From contig NZ_JABFFR010000003.1 of assembly GCF_013423485.1 (NCBI RefSeq), positions 186,001-250,000 on the forward strand: 64,000 bases of DNA, given 5' to 3'. Below, one piece after another: positions 8,533 to 18,047 of the stretch. Each line of letters starts with the position of its first letter. Positions within the stretch are counted from its first letter, which is position 1. Source of the stretch: Azospirillum oleiclasticum (lineage in GTDB: Bacteria; Pseudomonadota; Alphaproteobacteria; Azospirillales; Azospirillaceae). A model generated the notes under the pieces. That model was given only the letters and a program-made list of their open reading frames with translations, made no database searches and was not told the origin of the DNA. The translations under genes and the position numbers were made by a program.

Positions 8533-9597
8533 ATGCCCGATCTGCACCTGACCGGCATCGTCAAGCATTACGGATCGGTGGTGGCGGTCGATCATGTCGA
8601 CCTGCATCTGCCGGCGGGCAAGTTCGTCTGCTTCCTGGGGCCGTCCGGCTGCGGGAAGACGACTCTGCTGCGCATGATCGCCGGGCTGGAGGCGCCGACC
8701 AAGGGCCGCATCAAGCTGGGCGAGGAGGACATCACCGACCGCCCGACCCACAGGCGCGGCGTCGGCATGGTGTTCCAGTCGCTGGCCCTGTTTCCGCATC
8801 TGACGGTGGGCGAGAACATCGCCTACGGCATGCGCATCCGCAACGCCCCCAAGGCCGACACGGAGCGGCGGGTGGAGGAGCTGCTGCAGCTCGTGCATCT
8901 GCCGGGGCTGGGAAGCCGCAACGTGTCGCAGCTTTCCGGCGGGCAGCGCCAGCGCGTCGCCATCGCCCGGGCGCTGGCGCTCGACCCCGCGCTGTTCCTG
9001 CTGGACGAGCCGCTGTCGGCGCTCGACGCCAAGCTGCGGGAAGCGATGCAGGTGGAACTGCGGCTGCTCCAGCGCCGGCTGGGCGTCACCACCATCCTGG
9101 TCACCCACGACCAGCGGGAGGCGATGACCACCGCCGACCTGATCGCGGTGATGGCGCACGGCCGGGTGCAGCAGATCGGCAGCCCGCTGGAGATCTACCG
9201 CAACCCCGCCAACACCTTCGTCGCCGACTTCATCGGCTCCACCAACATGCTGCCGGCCTCCATCGCCGAGCGGCCGGGGGCGGTGTGGGTGGACGGAGTG
9301 GTCTTCCCGGTGGCCAAGCTGCCGGCCGGCGTGGCACCTGGCCGCGAGGTCACCCTGTCCGTCCGGCCGGAGGAGCTGCACCTGCTGACCGGCGACATGG
9401 ACCAGCGCGGCGAGGCCGTCCTGACCGGCACCGTCTCCTTCGTCCGCGACGTCGGGCAGTCGGTGGAAGTGTTCGTGGAGTGCGGCGGCCGGTCCGTCAC
9501 CGTGGTCGGCTCGCCCAAGGAGGTGCCGCCGGTGAAGGCGGGGGACGCGGTCCGTGTCGCCTTCCCGGCCGAGGCCTGCGTGGTGCTCGCGCAATGA
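8533..9597 (+). CDS. ABC transporter ATP-binding protein (PotA-like)
   Basis: ATPase subunit of the importer, 354 residues. Walker A GPSGCGKTT, Q-loop VFQSLALF, signature LSGGQRQRVAIARAL, Walker B LFLLDEP and switch histidine LVTHDQREAM are all intact. A C-terminal TOBE-type domain (about residues 270-350) marks it as a MalK/PotA-type subunit. ATG at 8533 fits the family N-terminus MPDLHLTGIVKHYG. Its stop overlaps the first permease start (ATGA). Confidence 0.93.
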   Translation: MPDLHLTGIVKHYGSVVAVDHVDLHLPAGKFVCFLGPSGCGKTTLLRMIAGLEAPTKGRIKLGEEDITDRPTHRRGVGMVFQSLALFPHLTVGENIAYGMRIRNAPKADTERRVEELLQLVHLPGLGSRNVSQLSGGQRQRVAIARALALDPALFLLDEPLSALDAKLREAMQVELRLLQRRLGVTTILVTHDQREAMTTADLIAVMAHGRVQQIGSPLEIYRNPANTFVADFIGSTNMLPASIAERPGAVWVDGVVFPVAKLPAGVAPGREVTLSVRPEELHLLTGDMDQRGEAVLTGTVSFVRDVGQSVEVFVECGGRSVTVVGSPKEVPPVKAGDAVRVAFPAEACVVLAQ

Positions 9598-10439
9598 GGG
9601 CGTACGGGCGCTCCACCCTGGTCCTCGCCTACCCGGCGCTGGTGTTGGGGATGTTCCTGCTGGTGCCCTTCGGGATCATGGCGGCGCTCAGCGTCTTCCG
9701 CCGGGTGCCGGCCGGCACCTTCGAGCCGGCGATGGTGCCGGACAATTACCTGAATTTGCTGACCCCCTTCTTCCTCGACCGCATCGGCTTCACGCTCGGG
9801 CTGTCGGCGGCGGTGGCTGTGGTCTGCGTGGCGCTGGGCTTTCCCTTCACCTATCTGCTGACCCGGCTGCCGCGGCGCCGGCAGGTGCCGTGGCTGGTCT
9901 TTCTGCTGGCGGTGCTGGCCCTGTCGGAGGTGATCGTCGGCTTCGCGTGGTCGGTGCTGCTGTCGCGCACGGCCGGGCTTTCCAACCTGCTGGTCTGGCT
10001 GGGGCTGCTGTCGCAGCCGGAAAGCTGGGCACCGGGCCTGACCGCGATGATGCTGGGTCTCTGCTACCTCGCCTTCCCCTACACGGTGCTGGTGCTCTAC
10101 CCGTCGCTGTCCAGGCTCGATCCCTCCTATCTGGAGGCGGCGCGGACGCTGGGGGCCTCGCCGCTGCGCGGCTTCTTCGGGGTGATCGTGCCGGTGTCGC
10201 GGCCGGCGATCCTGGCGACGCTGGTGATGGTCTTCGTCTTCGCGCTCGGTGCGTACGTATTGCCGCAACTGCTTGGACGGCCACAACATTGGACGCTGGC
10301 GGTGCACATCACCGACCAGGCGCTGTCGCGCTCCAACGTGCCCGCGGCGGCGGCCATGTCGATCACGCTGCTGCTGGCAAGCCTCGCCCTCGTCCTGGTC
10401 ACCGCGGCCCTCGGCAACCGCCGGAAGGAACAGCCATGA
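9594..10439 (+). CDS. ABC transporter permease 1 (PotB-like)
   Basis: Inner-membrane permease of 281 residues with about six hydrophobic helices, the first at residues 8-30. The EAA cytoplasmic loop is present as YLEAARTLGASPLRGFFGVIVP, which couples to the ATPase. The start at 9594 overlaps the ATPase stop by ATGA and its stop overlaps the next permease in the same way, so the three membrane-complex genes are translationally coupled. Confidence 0.92.
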   Translation: MRAYGRSTLVLAYPALVLGMFLLVPFGIMAALSVFRRVPAGTFEPAMVPDNYLNLLTPFFLDRIGFTLGLSAAVAVVCVALGFPFTYLLTRLPRRRQVPWLVFLLAVLALSEVIVGFAWSVLLSRTAGLSNLLVWLGLLSQPESWAPGLTAMMLGLCYLAFPYTVLVLYPSLSRLDPSYLEAARTLGASPLRGFFGVIVPVSRPAILATLVMVFVFALGAYVLPQLLGRPQHWTLAVHITDQALSRSNVPAAAAMSITLLLASLALVLVTAALGNRRKEQP

Positions 10440-11230
10440 GGGCGCTGGCCGGGATTTTCATGGGGCTGATCGGGCTGGTGCTGGCCGCACCGCTGGCGGT
10501 GGTTGCCGGCATCTCGCTGAACCAGCGCAAGATGATGTTGTTCCCACCGCAGGGCCTGTCGTTCCAATGGTACGGCGAGCTGTTCCGCGACGAGGGCTGG
10601 CGCAACGCCATGCTGAACAGCCTGTCGCTGGCGCTGTGCGCGGCGCTGTTCGCGACCTCCATCGCCCTGCCCATCGCCTACGCCGTGTGGCGTTGGAACA
10701 GCCGCTTCGCCCGCGCGCTGCACGCCATGGGATCCACCCCCTTCATCCTGCCGCCGGTGATCACGGCGCTGGGCTTCCTCGTCTTCTGGACGATGAGCGG
10801 CTTCTACGGCTCCTTCGGGGCCGTGGTGATCAGCCACGGCATCTTCCTGGTCACGCTGCCGCTGATCACCGTGTCGCTGGGCTTCGCCGGCATCGACCCG
10901 GCCTACACGGAGGCCGCGGCGACGCTGGGGGCGGACGACCGCACGGTCTTCCGCACGGTGGTGCTGCCGATGGTGCTGCCCTACGTGGTGTCGGGCTTCG
11001 TCTTCGCCTTCGTGATCTCGCTGAACGAGTACATCATCAGCTACATGGTCGCCGGCTTCACGGTGGAGACGCTGCCGATCAAGGTGTTCAACTCCATCCG
11101 CTACGGCTACACGCCGGTGATGGCGGCGGTGTCCGTGGTGTTCATCCTGGTGGCGCTGGTCGCCTTCGGGCTGGTGGGCCGCTTCGGCGACCTGCCGCGC
11201 CTGCTGGGCGCCTGGGCGCCTAAGGACTGA
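10436..11230 (+). CDS. ABC transporter permease 2 (PotC-like)
   Basis: Second permease subunit, 264 residues, about six membrane helices. The EAA loop reads YTEAAATLGADDRTVFRTVVLP. The N-terminus shows a helix then LNQRKMMLFPPQGLSFQWY, the usual pattern for PotC-type subunits. It would pair with permease 1 to form the transmembrane channel. The four-base overlap with permease 1 and the 20-base gap to the amidase gene support a single operon. Confidence 0.92.
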   Translation: MRALAGIFMGLIGLVLAAPLAVVAGISLNQRKMMLFPPQGLSFQWYGELFRDEGWRNAMLNSLSLALCAALFATSIALPIAYAVWRWNSRFARALHAMGSTPFILPPVITALGFLVFWTMSGFYGSFGAVVISHGIFLVTLPLITVSLGFAGIDPAYTEAAATLGADDRTVFRTVVLPMVLPYVVSGFVFAFVISLNEYIISYMVAGFTVETLPIKVFNSIRYGYTPVMAAVSVVFILVALVAFGLVGRFGDLPRLLGAWAPKD

Positions 11231-11250
11231 ACCAGCCCAGGGAGGACACC

Positions 11251-12039
11251 ATGCGCATCGCCGTCGCCCAGACGCGGGGCGAATCCGGACGCATCGACGC
11301 CAATCTGGCCCTGCTGGAGGACCGTGCGCACGCGGCCCGCGACGCGGAGGCCGGGCTGTTGGTGCTGCCCGAGCTGTTCCTGACCGGCTACAACACCGGT
11401 CCCACCACCGCCGCGCTGGCCGAGCCAGTCGACGGCCCATCTTTGGCACGGGCGGCGGACATCGCGCGGGCCACCGGAACGGCGCTGCTGTTCGGCTTCG
11501 CCGAGCGGGCCGGGAACGCCGTCTACAACGCTGCGATCCTCATCGACGCCGCCGGTACTGTCCTCGGGTGCTATCGCAAGGCCCACCTCTATGGCGACGA
11601 AAAACAACGGTTTTCACCGGGAGCCGGCATGCCCTTGACGGCCCACATCGGCGGCCTGCGCTGCGGCGTGCTGATCTGCTACGACGTGGAGTTCCCAGAG
11701 GCGGTGCGCGATCTGGCGTTGCGCGGCTGTCAAGCAGTGCTGGTGCCGACCGCTCTGCCGGCCGGCATGCCGGAGATCCCCGGACTGCTGGTGCGCGCCC
11801 GCGCCTATGAGAACCAGATCTTCGTCGCCTACGCCGACCGCTGCGGGGAGGAGGACGGCCTTGCCTACGAGGGACGGAGCTGCATCGTCGGACCCGACGG
11901 GGTGGTACTGGCGGCGGCCGGGGCGGAGGAGGCGTTGCTGGTTGCCGACCTCGACCCGGCGGCGGTCCGCACGGCACGCCTGCGTTTCGACTATCTGGCG
12001 GACCGCCGCCCGAATCTGTATGCAAGGCTGATCGTGTGA
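11251..12039 (+). CDS. Carbon-nitrogen hydrolase, DavA/aliphatic-amidase-like
   Basis: Nitrilase-superfamily amidase of 262 residues. The catalytic triad is visible: Glu in LPELFLTGYN, Lys in YRKAHLYG and Cys in LICYDVEFPE. The motif spacing and the C-terminal YAD.CGEEDGLAYEG..CIVGPDG block resemble Pseudomonas 5-aminopentanamidase (DavA), which cleaves an amide to release ammonia and an amino acid. A GGGAGGACACC ribosome site precedes the ATG. Its position in the importer operon suggests it acts on the imported compound. The true substrate is unknown. Confidence 0.87.
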   Translation: MRIAVAQTRGESGRIDANLALLEDRAHAARDAEAGLLVLPELFLTGYNTGPTTAALAEPVDGPSLARAADIARATGTALLFGFAERAGNAVYNAAILIDAAGTVLGCYRKAHLYGDEKQRFSPGAGMPLTAHIGGLRCGVLICYDVEFPEAVRDLALRGCQAVLVPTALPAGMPEIPGLLVRARAYENQIFVAYADRCGEEDGLAYEGRSCIVGPDGVVLAAAGAEEALLVADLDPAAVRTARLRFDYLADRRPNLYARLIV

Positions 12040-12055
12040 CAGCCGGGCCCGCGCC

Positions 12056-13240
12056 ATGACCATGCCCATCAACCCGTTCGTCTCAGCCGTCGAGGCCCCG
12101 CCCATCGCCGAGGCGTGGAGCTGGGTGGCCGGGCGCAGCTTCCCGGCCGACAAGCCGCTGATCGACCTGTGCCAGGCGGTCCCCGGCTACCCGCCCGCGG
12201 CCGAGCTCCAGGCCCATCTGGCCGAGCAGGTGATGGCCTACGACACGGCGCGCTATACCGGGATCGACGGCATCCCGCCGCTGCGCGCGGCGCTGGCGGC
12301 CAAGACCTCGGCGCTCTACGGCGCCGACCTGTCCGACCGCGAGGTGCTCGTCACCTCGGGCTGCAACCAGGCCTTCGTGGTGGCGGTGATGGCGCTGGCG
12401 CGGGCCGGCGACAACGTGATCCTGCCTGCCCCCTGGTACTTCAACCACAAGATGACGCTCGACATGCTGGGCGTCGAGGCGCGCCCGCTGCCCTGCCGGG
12501 AGGAGAACGGGCTGGTGCCGGACGCCGCGGAGGCGGAGCGGCTGATCGACGCGAACACCCGCGCCATCGTGCTGGTCACCCCCAACAACCCCACCGGCGC
12601 CATCGCCGGCCCCGAGGCCATCGCCGCGCTCTACGAGGTCTGCGAGCGCAACGGCATCCGCTTCCTGCTGGACGAGACCTACAGGGATTTCCCAGACTGG
12701 GGCGACGCGGCACCGCACACGCTGTTCCGGCGCCCGGACTGGCGGCAGACGCTGGTGCATCTTTACAGCTTCTCAAAGGTCTACAGCCTCGCCGGCTACC
12801 GCGTGGGAGCGGTGATCGCCGATCCCGCGCTGCTGGTCCAGGCCGGCAAGATCCTGGATTGCCTCGCCATCTGCGCGCCGCATGTCGGCCAGAAGGCGGC
12901 GCTCTACGGTCTGCGCCACCTCGACGGCTGGGTGACGGAGCGCAAGGCGGACATCGCGGGGCGGGTGGACAGCTTCCGGCGCTGCATGGCCGAGCACGGC
13001 AACCGCTGGACCATCGCCAGCATCGGCGCCTATTTCGCCTACATGCGCCATCCCTTCGCGGGTATGCCGGCGCGGGTGGTGGCGAAGCGTCTGGCCGACG
13101 AGCAGAACATCCTGTGCCTGCCCGGCCCCATGTTCGGCCCCGGCCAGGACGATTATCTGCGCTTCGCCTTCGCCAATGTGGACGCCGTCGTGATGCCCGA
13201 GATCGCGCGGCGCCTCTCCGTCATCGCAGAAGGTGCGTGA
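12056..13240 (+). CDS. Pyridoxal-phosphate aminotransferase, class I/II
   Basis: Fold-type I aminotransferase of 394 residues. NNPTGA, DETYRDF and the Schiff-base lysine in YSFSKVYSLAGYRVG are all present. It is the last gene of the catabolic operon, 16 bases after the amidase gene, and could remove the remaining amino group of the imported compound. An in-frame ATG at 12062 is an alternative start. The 3' end overlaps the convergent gene on the minus strand by 20 bases. Confidence 0.9.
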   Translation: MTMPINPFVSAVEAPPIAEAWSWVAGRSFPADKPLIDLCQAVPGYPPAAELQAHLAEQVMAYDTARYTGIDGIPPLRAALAAKTSALYGADLSDREVLVTSGCNQAFVVAVMALARAGDNVILPAPWYFNHKMTLDMLGVEARPLPCREENGLVPDAAEAERLIDANTRAIVLVTPNNPTGAIAGPEAIAALYEVCERNGIRFLLDETYRDFPDWGDAAPHTLFRRPDWRQTLVHLYSFSKVYSLAGYRVGAVIADPALLVQAGKILDCLAICAPHVGQKAALYGLRHLDGWVTERKADIAGRVDSFRRCMAEHGNRWTIASIGAYFAYMRHPFAGMPARVVAKRLADEQNILCLPGPMFGPGQDDYLRFAFANVDAVVMPEIARRLSVIAEGA

Positions 13241-13871
13241 CGATGCCCGAGCCTTCGGCCGACAGGTCGGAGGCGGTCTCGCGGTAGTCACGGGCGCCGG
13301 AGAAGCCGCCCGCCCCGCGCACCCGCTCGATCCAGCGGGTGGAGGCGCCGAGGCTGACCAGCCGCTCCACCATCGCCTGGGTGCTGCGCACGGTCATGTG
13401 CCCGTTCTCCGCCATGCGCGGCGCGTGCACCATGAACACCGCGTTGGGTGCCGCGTAGCGCGGGTAGCCTGCGAGATAGACGCCCACGCACATGCTCTCG
13501 CACGCCTCGCCCGCCCGCACGCGGGTGGCGATGGAGCGGCCGGCGCGGCGTTCGGCGAGGATGCGGTCGATGATGCGGTAGCCGGCCGCCGTCAGCCCGC
13601 CAGGGCTCGACAACTCGACCACCACCGGCGAGGCGGACGGGGTGGAGGCGAGTGCCTCGGCCAACCGGTGTTCGAGCGTCGCGGTGATGATCCCGTCGAT
13701 GCGCAGAACCGTGGCGCCGTCCTGCACACTGCGCTGCATCAGGGCGTCCGGCAAGACGACCGGGCCGGGCGCCGGGGCGCGGGCGATCGACACCGGTTCG
13801 GCGGCCTCGGCAACGAATATGCCGAAGGTGGCGGTCATCAGGGTCAAAACCAGTGCGAACGTGCGATACAT
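13221..13871 (-). CDS. Periplasmic ClpP/crotonase-fold protein (COG3904-like)
   Basis: Exported protein of 216 residues with a signal peptide (MYRTFALVLTLMTATFGIFV, then AEAAEP). The body has the ClpP/SppA fold pattern: VVELSSPGGLTAAGYRI, GEACESMCVGVYLAG with a serine where the ClpP nucleophile sits, and FMVHAPRM with a histidine in the expected place. This resembles the uncharacterised COG3904 'predicted periplasmic protein'. Whether it is an active protease is unknown. ATG at 13871 follows AGGGAG by 7 bases. It is divergent from the esterase gene. Confidence 0.75.
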   Translation of the reverse strand: MYRTFALVLTLMTATFGIFVAEAAEPVSIARAPAPGPVVLPDALMQRSVQDGATVLRIDGIITATLEHRLAEALASTPSASPVVVELSSPGGLTAAGYRIIDRILAERRAGRSIATRVRAGEACESMCVGVYLAGYPRYAAPNAVFMVHAPRMAENGHMTVRSTQAMVERLVSLGASTRWIERVRGAGGFSGARDYRETASDLSAEGSGIVTHLLR

Positions 13872-13981
13872 ACGCAACTCCCTTTCACGGGAGCAGCGTG
13901 AGGGGGAATATGTTGCATGTTGGTTAACACGCGCTGACGGCATTCGTAGTAACGACGGGGATCGGCGCGTGTTGATGAATC

Positions 13982-14815
13982 ATGAATGTTCGGATCACGT
14001 CAGCGTTGCTGACATTGTTCCTGTTTGCGGCGCCACTGGCCTTCGCCCGTTGCGGCACACCCGCACCGGACAAGCCGCCCGATCTGGTGGAGGTGGATGG
14101 CGCGGCGCGCGGCGTGATCGTGGCGGTCCCACCGGATTACGAGCCCACTCGCCCGCACGCGCTGGTCGTCGCCTTTCACGGACGGACCAACAGCAACGCC
14201 GAGGTGCGGCGCTATTACGGGCTTGAGGGGGACGCGCGCGAACCGACCATCGTCGTCTACCCTGCCGGCAAAACCGACCGCAGCGGCCGTTATGTCTGGA
14301 ACATACCGACAGATTTCAATCTCTTTGACGAAATTGTTGAGGTGATGTCCGAGCTCTATTGTGTGGATGGGGAGCGGGTTTTCGTCGCCGGCCATTCCCT
14401 CGGTGCGTCCTTCGCAAACACGCTCGCCTGCGCGCGTGGGGCGGCGATCCGCGGGGTTGCCACGGTGGGCGGCGGCATCGGCCCCTCCAGGGATTGCAGC
14501 GGCCCGGTGGCCGCCCTGATCCTGCACAACCCGCGCGACCGTCTGGTGCCGATGCGCGAGGCCCTGCGGGTGCGCAACGCCCGTCTCGCGCAGAACGGTC
14601 TTTCGCCCGGCAGCGTTCCACTCCTCAAGGATCCGTTCAACTGTCGCCGCTATGGCACTGAGGAGGCAGAGAATCCGGTGATCTGGTGCCCGCACGCCGC
14701 GGACGTCACCGCGCGCGGACGCTTCTACCCGCACCAGTGGCCGGAGGGCACGGGTGCCGCGATGATGGCCTTCTTCGGCACGCTGGATGACCACTCCACC
14801 GCGGCGCTCCCATAA
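13982..14815 (+). CDS. Secreted alpha/beta-hydrolase esterase (PHB depolymerase-like)
   Basis: Exported 277-residue protein with a signal peptide ending near AFA-RC. The alpha/beta-hydrolase core shows the oxyanion HG motif (VVAFHGRTNSN) and nucleophile elbow GHSLGASF; D in NPRDRLVP and a C-terminal His (FYPHQWPEG) can complete the triad. The layout resembles the LpqC/poly(3-hydroxybutyrate) depolymerase and feruloyl-esterase group. Several cysteines suggest disulfides. The substrate could be an extracellular polyester or plant ester; this is inference. Confidence 0.8.
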   Translation: MNVRITSALLTLFLFAAPLAFARCGTPAPDKPPDLVEVDGAARGVIVAVPPDYEPTRPHALVVAFHGRTNSNAEVRRYYGLEGDAREPTIVVYPAGKTDRSGRYVWNIPTDFNLFDEIVEVMSELYCVDGERVFVAGHSLGASFANTLACARGAAIRGVATVGGGIGPSRDCSGPVAALILHNPRDRLVPMREALRVRNARLAQNGLSPGSVPLLKDPFNCRRYGTEEAENPVIWCPHAADVTARGRFYPHQWPEGTGAAMMAFFGTLDDHSTAALP

Positions 14816-14909
14816 AGCCATAAATAAACTAAGGTTGATTGTGGCGGTGCAGCACGCTTGGCGCTACCATGGCGGACAAGGGGAGATGCGATCATCTGAG
14901 GAGCGGACC

Positions 14910-15341
14910 ATGGCGGACGTCATCTTTTTTGGAATGCCCACCTGCCCGGCCAACGCCAAGCAGAAACAGCAGCTCAAGGCCGCCGGACACGCGGTCTCCG
15001 AGCGCGACCTGTCTCAGGAGCTGCTGACACGCGACACGCTGCGCGCCTTCTTCGGCGACCGGCCGGTCGATGAATGGTTCAACCGGCGCGCCGCCGCGGT
15101 GAAACAGGGCTCGATCGACCCGGCGACCATCGGGGCCGACGCGGCGCTCGACGCCATGCTGGCCGATCGTGAGCTGATCCGCCGGCCGCTGATCCAGGCC
15201 GGCGACCGGCGGGAAGCCGGCTTCGATCCCAACATCCTGCACGCCTGGATCGGTCTGGCGCCCAGCGGCGAGGCCTGCGACGACAAGCACGCGCGCGGCG
15301 TCTGCGATCACGGGCACCATCACTTTCCCAAGCGCGCCTGA
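14910..15341 (+). CDS. ArsC-like nitrogenase-associated protein
   Basis: Thioredoxin-fold ArsC/Spx family protein of 143 residues. MPTCPANAKQKQQLKAAGH replaces the usual CxxC region with a single cysteine, and FFGDRPVDEWFNRRAAAVKQG and RRPLIQ are typical of the family described as nitrogenase-associated (NifO-type) in diazotrophs. The C-terminus is unusually rich in His and Cys (GEACDDKHARGVCDHGHHHF), suggesting metal binding. No nif gene is nearby in this window. GAGGAG precedes the ATG at 14910 by 6 bases. Confidence 0.78.
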   Translation: MADVIFFGMPTCPANAKQKQQLKAAGHAVSERDLSQELLTRDTLRAFFGDRPVDEWFNRRAAAVKQGSIDPATIGADAALDAMLADRELIRRPLIQAGDRREAGFDPNILHAWIGLAPSGEACDDKHARGVCDHGHHHFPKRA

Positions 15342-15442
15342 CGCAGGCCTGGCCACCGGCAACGGGTTGTTAACGGCTCAACGCCTATCACCGCTAGCCA
15401 GAACTTGGTGCGGATCGCGACGGTCCGTAGCGGACGAGGGCC

Positions 15443-18040
15443 GTGGATACAACCATTGCTGAGCAGCGGACCGGGGCGGTGCCGGACGGCACATCTCCGG
15501 CTGACGCCGACGCGGGTCCGGGCGATGTCGTCTGGTGGAGCATCGTGCCGGAGCTTGCAGCCCTGGCCGCGTTGGCCGCGGTGGCGGTGGTCCTGACCTT
15601 CGCGATGCTGCCGGCCGGTGCGCCGGCCATGGGTGGGGCCATCGCAGCCGCCTTTGTCGGGACGCTGGCCCTGCTCGCCCTGCGTCGCGCGCTGGCGACG
15701 GCCGCGGCGATGCGGCGCAACGCCCGGCTGCTCGGCGCCGCCAACCGTGAGCTGGCGGTAAGCCGGCAGCGGTTCCGCGATTTCGCGGAGGCTGCCTCCG
15801 ACTGGTTCTGGGAAACCGGGCCGGACCACCGCTACACGCTTCTGTCGGAGCGGGTGGCGATCCTGATCGGCGGCGAGCCGCGGGATGTGTTCGGCGATGG
15901 GCTGGCCGATCTCGGCCGGCTGGCGACCGATCCGATGGCCTGGACCGACGCGCAGCGCGACATCGGCGCCGGGCGTGGCTTCCGCGACCTGGAACTCGGC
16001 TGGACCGACGAGACCGGCAAGGCCTTCGTCTTCCGGGTGAGCGCGCAGCCCGTGTACGGCGACGACGGCGCCTTCCTTGGCTACCGCGGGTCGGGCGTCG
16101 ATGCGACGCTGGAGGTGCTGGCGCTGCGCGACGCCCGCACCACCCAGATCCTCGTCCACGACGCTCTGGAGAGCATTTCCGAAGGCTTCGTGCTGTTCAA
16201 CCCGGAGGGGCGCCTGCTCTTCTGCAACGACCGCTACCGCAGCGCCTACCCCAACCTCGCCGACCGGCTGGTGCCCGGCGTCAGCTTCGAGGAGGTGCTG
16301 CGGGCGGCGGCGGAACGCGGCGGCTTCGGGCAGGATCACGGCGATCTCGGGTCCTGGATCCGCGAGCGGCTGGCCCGCCATCTGGAAACCACGGTCCCGG
16401 TGGACCGGCGCCTGTCCGACGGCCACTGGTACCGCATCAGCGAGCACGCCACGCGCTCAGGCGGCATCGTCAAGCTGCTGATGGACATCACCGAGCTGAA
16501 GGAACGCGAGCAGGAGCTGGCCGGCCGCACCGAGCGGCTGCGCGAGAGCGAGGCGCGCTACCGCCAGCTCGTGGATCTCGCCCCTTTCGGGGTTGTGCTG
16601 TGGGACCGCGCCGCCATCCGCTTCGCCAACCCCGCCGCCGCGGCGATCCTCGGCGCGCCGCACCCGCTGGAGCTCGACGGTGCCCCGCTCGCCCCCTGCT
16701 TCGCCGACGGCGAACGGCTGGCGGCGCAGCTCGCCGGCTTCTCCGGTCCCGGCGGCCAGCGGCTGGAGGCGGAGGCGGTCCATGCCGACGGCGAGCGCCG
16801 GCAGGTGGAGATCGCCGCCTACCCCGCCGCCTACGACCGCAACGACGCGGTCCTTCTCGTCATCAACGACGTGACCGAGCGCCGCCGCGCGGAAACCGAG
16901 CTGCGCCGCGCCCAGAAGATGGAGGCGGTCGGCCGCATGGCCGGCGGCGTGGCGCACGAGTTCAACAACATGCTGACCGCCATCGGCGGCTTCGCCCGCT
17001 TGGCCGAGCGGACCCCCGGCGACGTGGAGCGGGTCCGCACCTGCGTGACGGAAATCGCCAAGGCATCCGACCGCGCCGCGGCGCTGACCGCCCAGCTCCT
17101 CGACTTCTCCCGCCGCCGGGTGTCGGACGAGCTGGAAACGGTGGCTCTGACGGACGTGGTGCGCGACCTGCGGGTCTTCCTGAAACCGCTGCTCAACGAC
17201 GGCATCGACCTTTCCGTGGATGTGCGCGACCCCGGCCTGCACGCGATCGCCAACCCCGTCACCCTGACCCAGGCGATCCTGAACCTCGCCATCAACGCGC
17301 GGGACGCCATGCCGGATGGCGGGCGGCTGACGGTGACCCTGGAAGCCATCGAGCCGGACGCCGCCTTCCGTCGGCAGCATGACGGGCTGGAAGCCGGCCG
17401 CTACGCGGTGATCCGGGTGACCGACACCGGATCCGGCATCGCCGAGGAGATCCGCGACCGCATCTGGGAACCCTTCTTCACCACCAAGGAGCCTGGAAAG
17501 GGCACCGGGCTCGGGCTGTGGATGGTCTACGGCACGGCGCGGCAGGCAGGGGGGGCGGTCGAGATGACGTCCAGCCCCGGCGGTGGCAGCGTCTTCTCCA
17601 TCTACCTTCCCCGGGTCCAGGCCCCGGTCGGCCGGCCGGCGCCGGCGCCCCTTCCCCTGCTGCCGGAGGGCGAAGCGGCCTCCATCCTGCTGGTCGATGA
17701 CGAGCCCGCCGTCCGGGCCTACCTGACGCTGGTTCTGACCGAGGCCGGCTGCCGGGTGGTGCAGGCGGAGGACGGCGTCGATGCGCTGGAGAAGTACGAC
17801 GCCCACGGCGGCCTGTTCGACTGCCTCGTCACCGACCTTGCCATGCCGCACATGGGCGGTCCGGAACTGGTGGCGGAGTTGGCGCGGCGGAACCCGAACC
17901 TGCCCGTCCTCTTCCTCAGCGGCTACGCCTCCCACGAGAAGGCGGCGGCATTGCTGGCCGTCGCCGGTCGCAAGCTGCTGATGAAGCCGATCAGCCCGGA
18001 GGACCTGATCCAGGGCCTGCGCGAGGTGATGGCGGAATGA
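15443..18040 (+). CDS. Hybrid histidine kinase (2 TM, PAS x3, receiver)
   Basis: Membrane sensor kinase of 865 residues. Order: two hydrophobic helices (about 32-85), PAS around 105-220, PAS around 230-345, a third PAS around 370-480, HisKA with the phosphorylated H505 ([10 protein letters not shown]), HATPase_c with [10 protein letters not shown] and [11 protein letters not shown], and a C-terminal receiver with D798 (VTDLAMPH). The start codon is GTG at 15443. It is followed after 7 bases by a second receiver protein, so phosphotransfer between the two is likely. The signal is unknown. Confidence 0.93.
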   Translation: MDTTIAEQRTGAVPDGTSPADADAGPGDVVWWSIVPELAALAALAAVAVVLTFAMLPAGAPAMGGAIAAAFVGTLALLALRRALATAAAMRRNARLLGAANRELAVSRQRFRDFAEAASDWFWETGPDHRYTLLSERVAILIGGEPRDVFGDGLADLGRLATDPMAWTDAQRDIGAGRGFRDLELGWTDETGKAFVFRVSAQPVYGDDGAFLGYRGSGVDATLEVLALRDARTTQILVHDALESISEGFVLFNPEGRLLFCNDRYRSAYPNLADRLVPGVSFEEVLRAAAERGGFGQDHGDLGSWIRERLARHLETTVPVDRRLSDGHWYRISEHATRSGGIVKLLMDITELKEREQELAGRTERLRESEARYRQLVDLAPFGVVLWDRAAIRFANPAAAAILGAPHPLELDGAPLAPCFADGERLAAQLAGFSGPGGQRLEAEAVHADGERRQVEIAAYPAAYDRNDAVLLVINDVTERRRAETELRRAQKMEAVGRMAGGVAHEFNNMLTAIGGFARLAERTPGDVERVRTCVTEIAKASDRAAALTAQLLDFSRRRVSDELETVALTDVVRDLRVFLKPLLNDGIDLSVDVRDPGLHAIANPVTLTQAILNLAINARDAMPDGGRLTVTLEAIEPDAAFRRQHDGLEAGRYAVIRVTDTGSGIAEEIRDRIWEPFFTTKEPGKGTGLGLWMVYGTARQAGGAVEMTSSPGGGSVFSIYLPRVQAPVGRPAPAPLPLLPEGEAASILLVDDEPAVRAYLTLVLTEAGCRVVQAEDGVDALEKYDAHGGLFDCLVTDLAMPHMGGPELVAELARRNPNLPVLFLSGYASHEKAAALLAVAGRKLLMKPISPEDLIQGLREVMAE

Positions 18041-18047
18041 GGACGGC

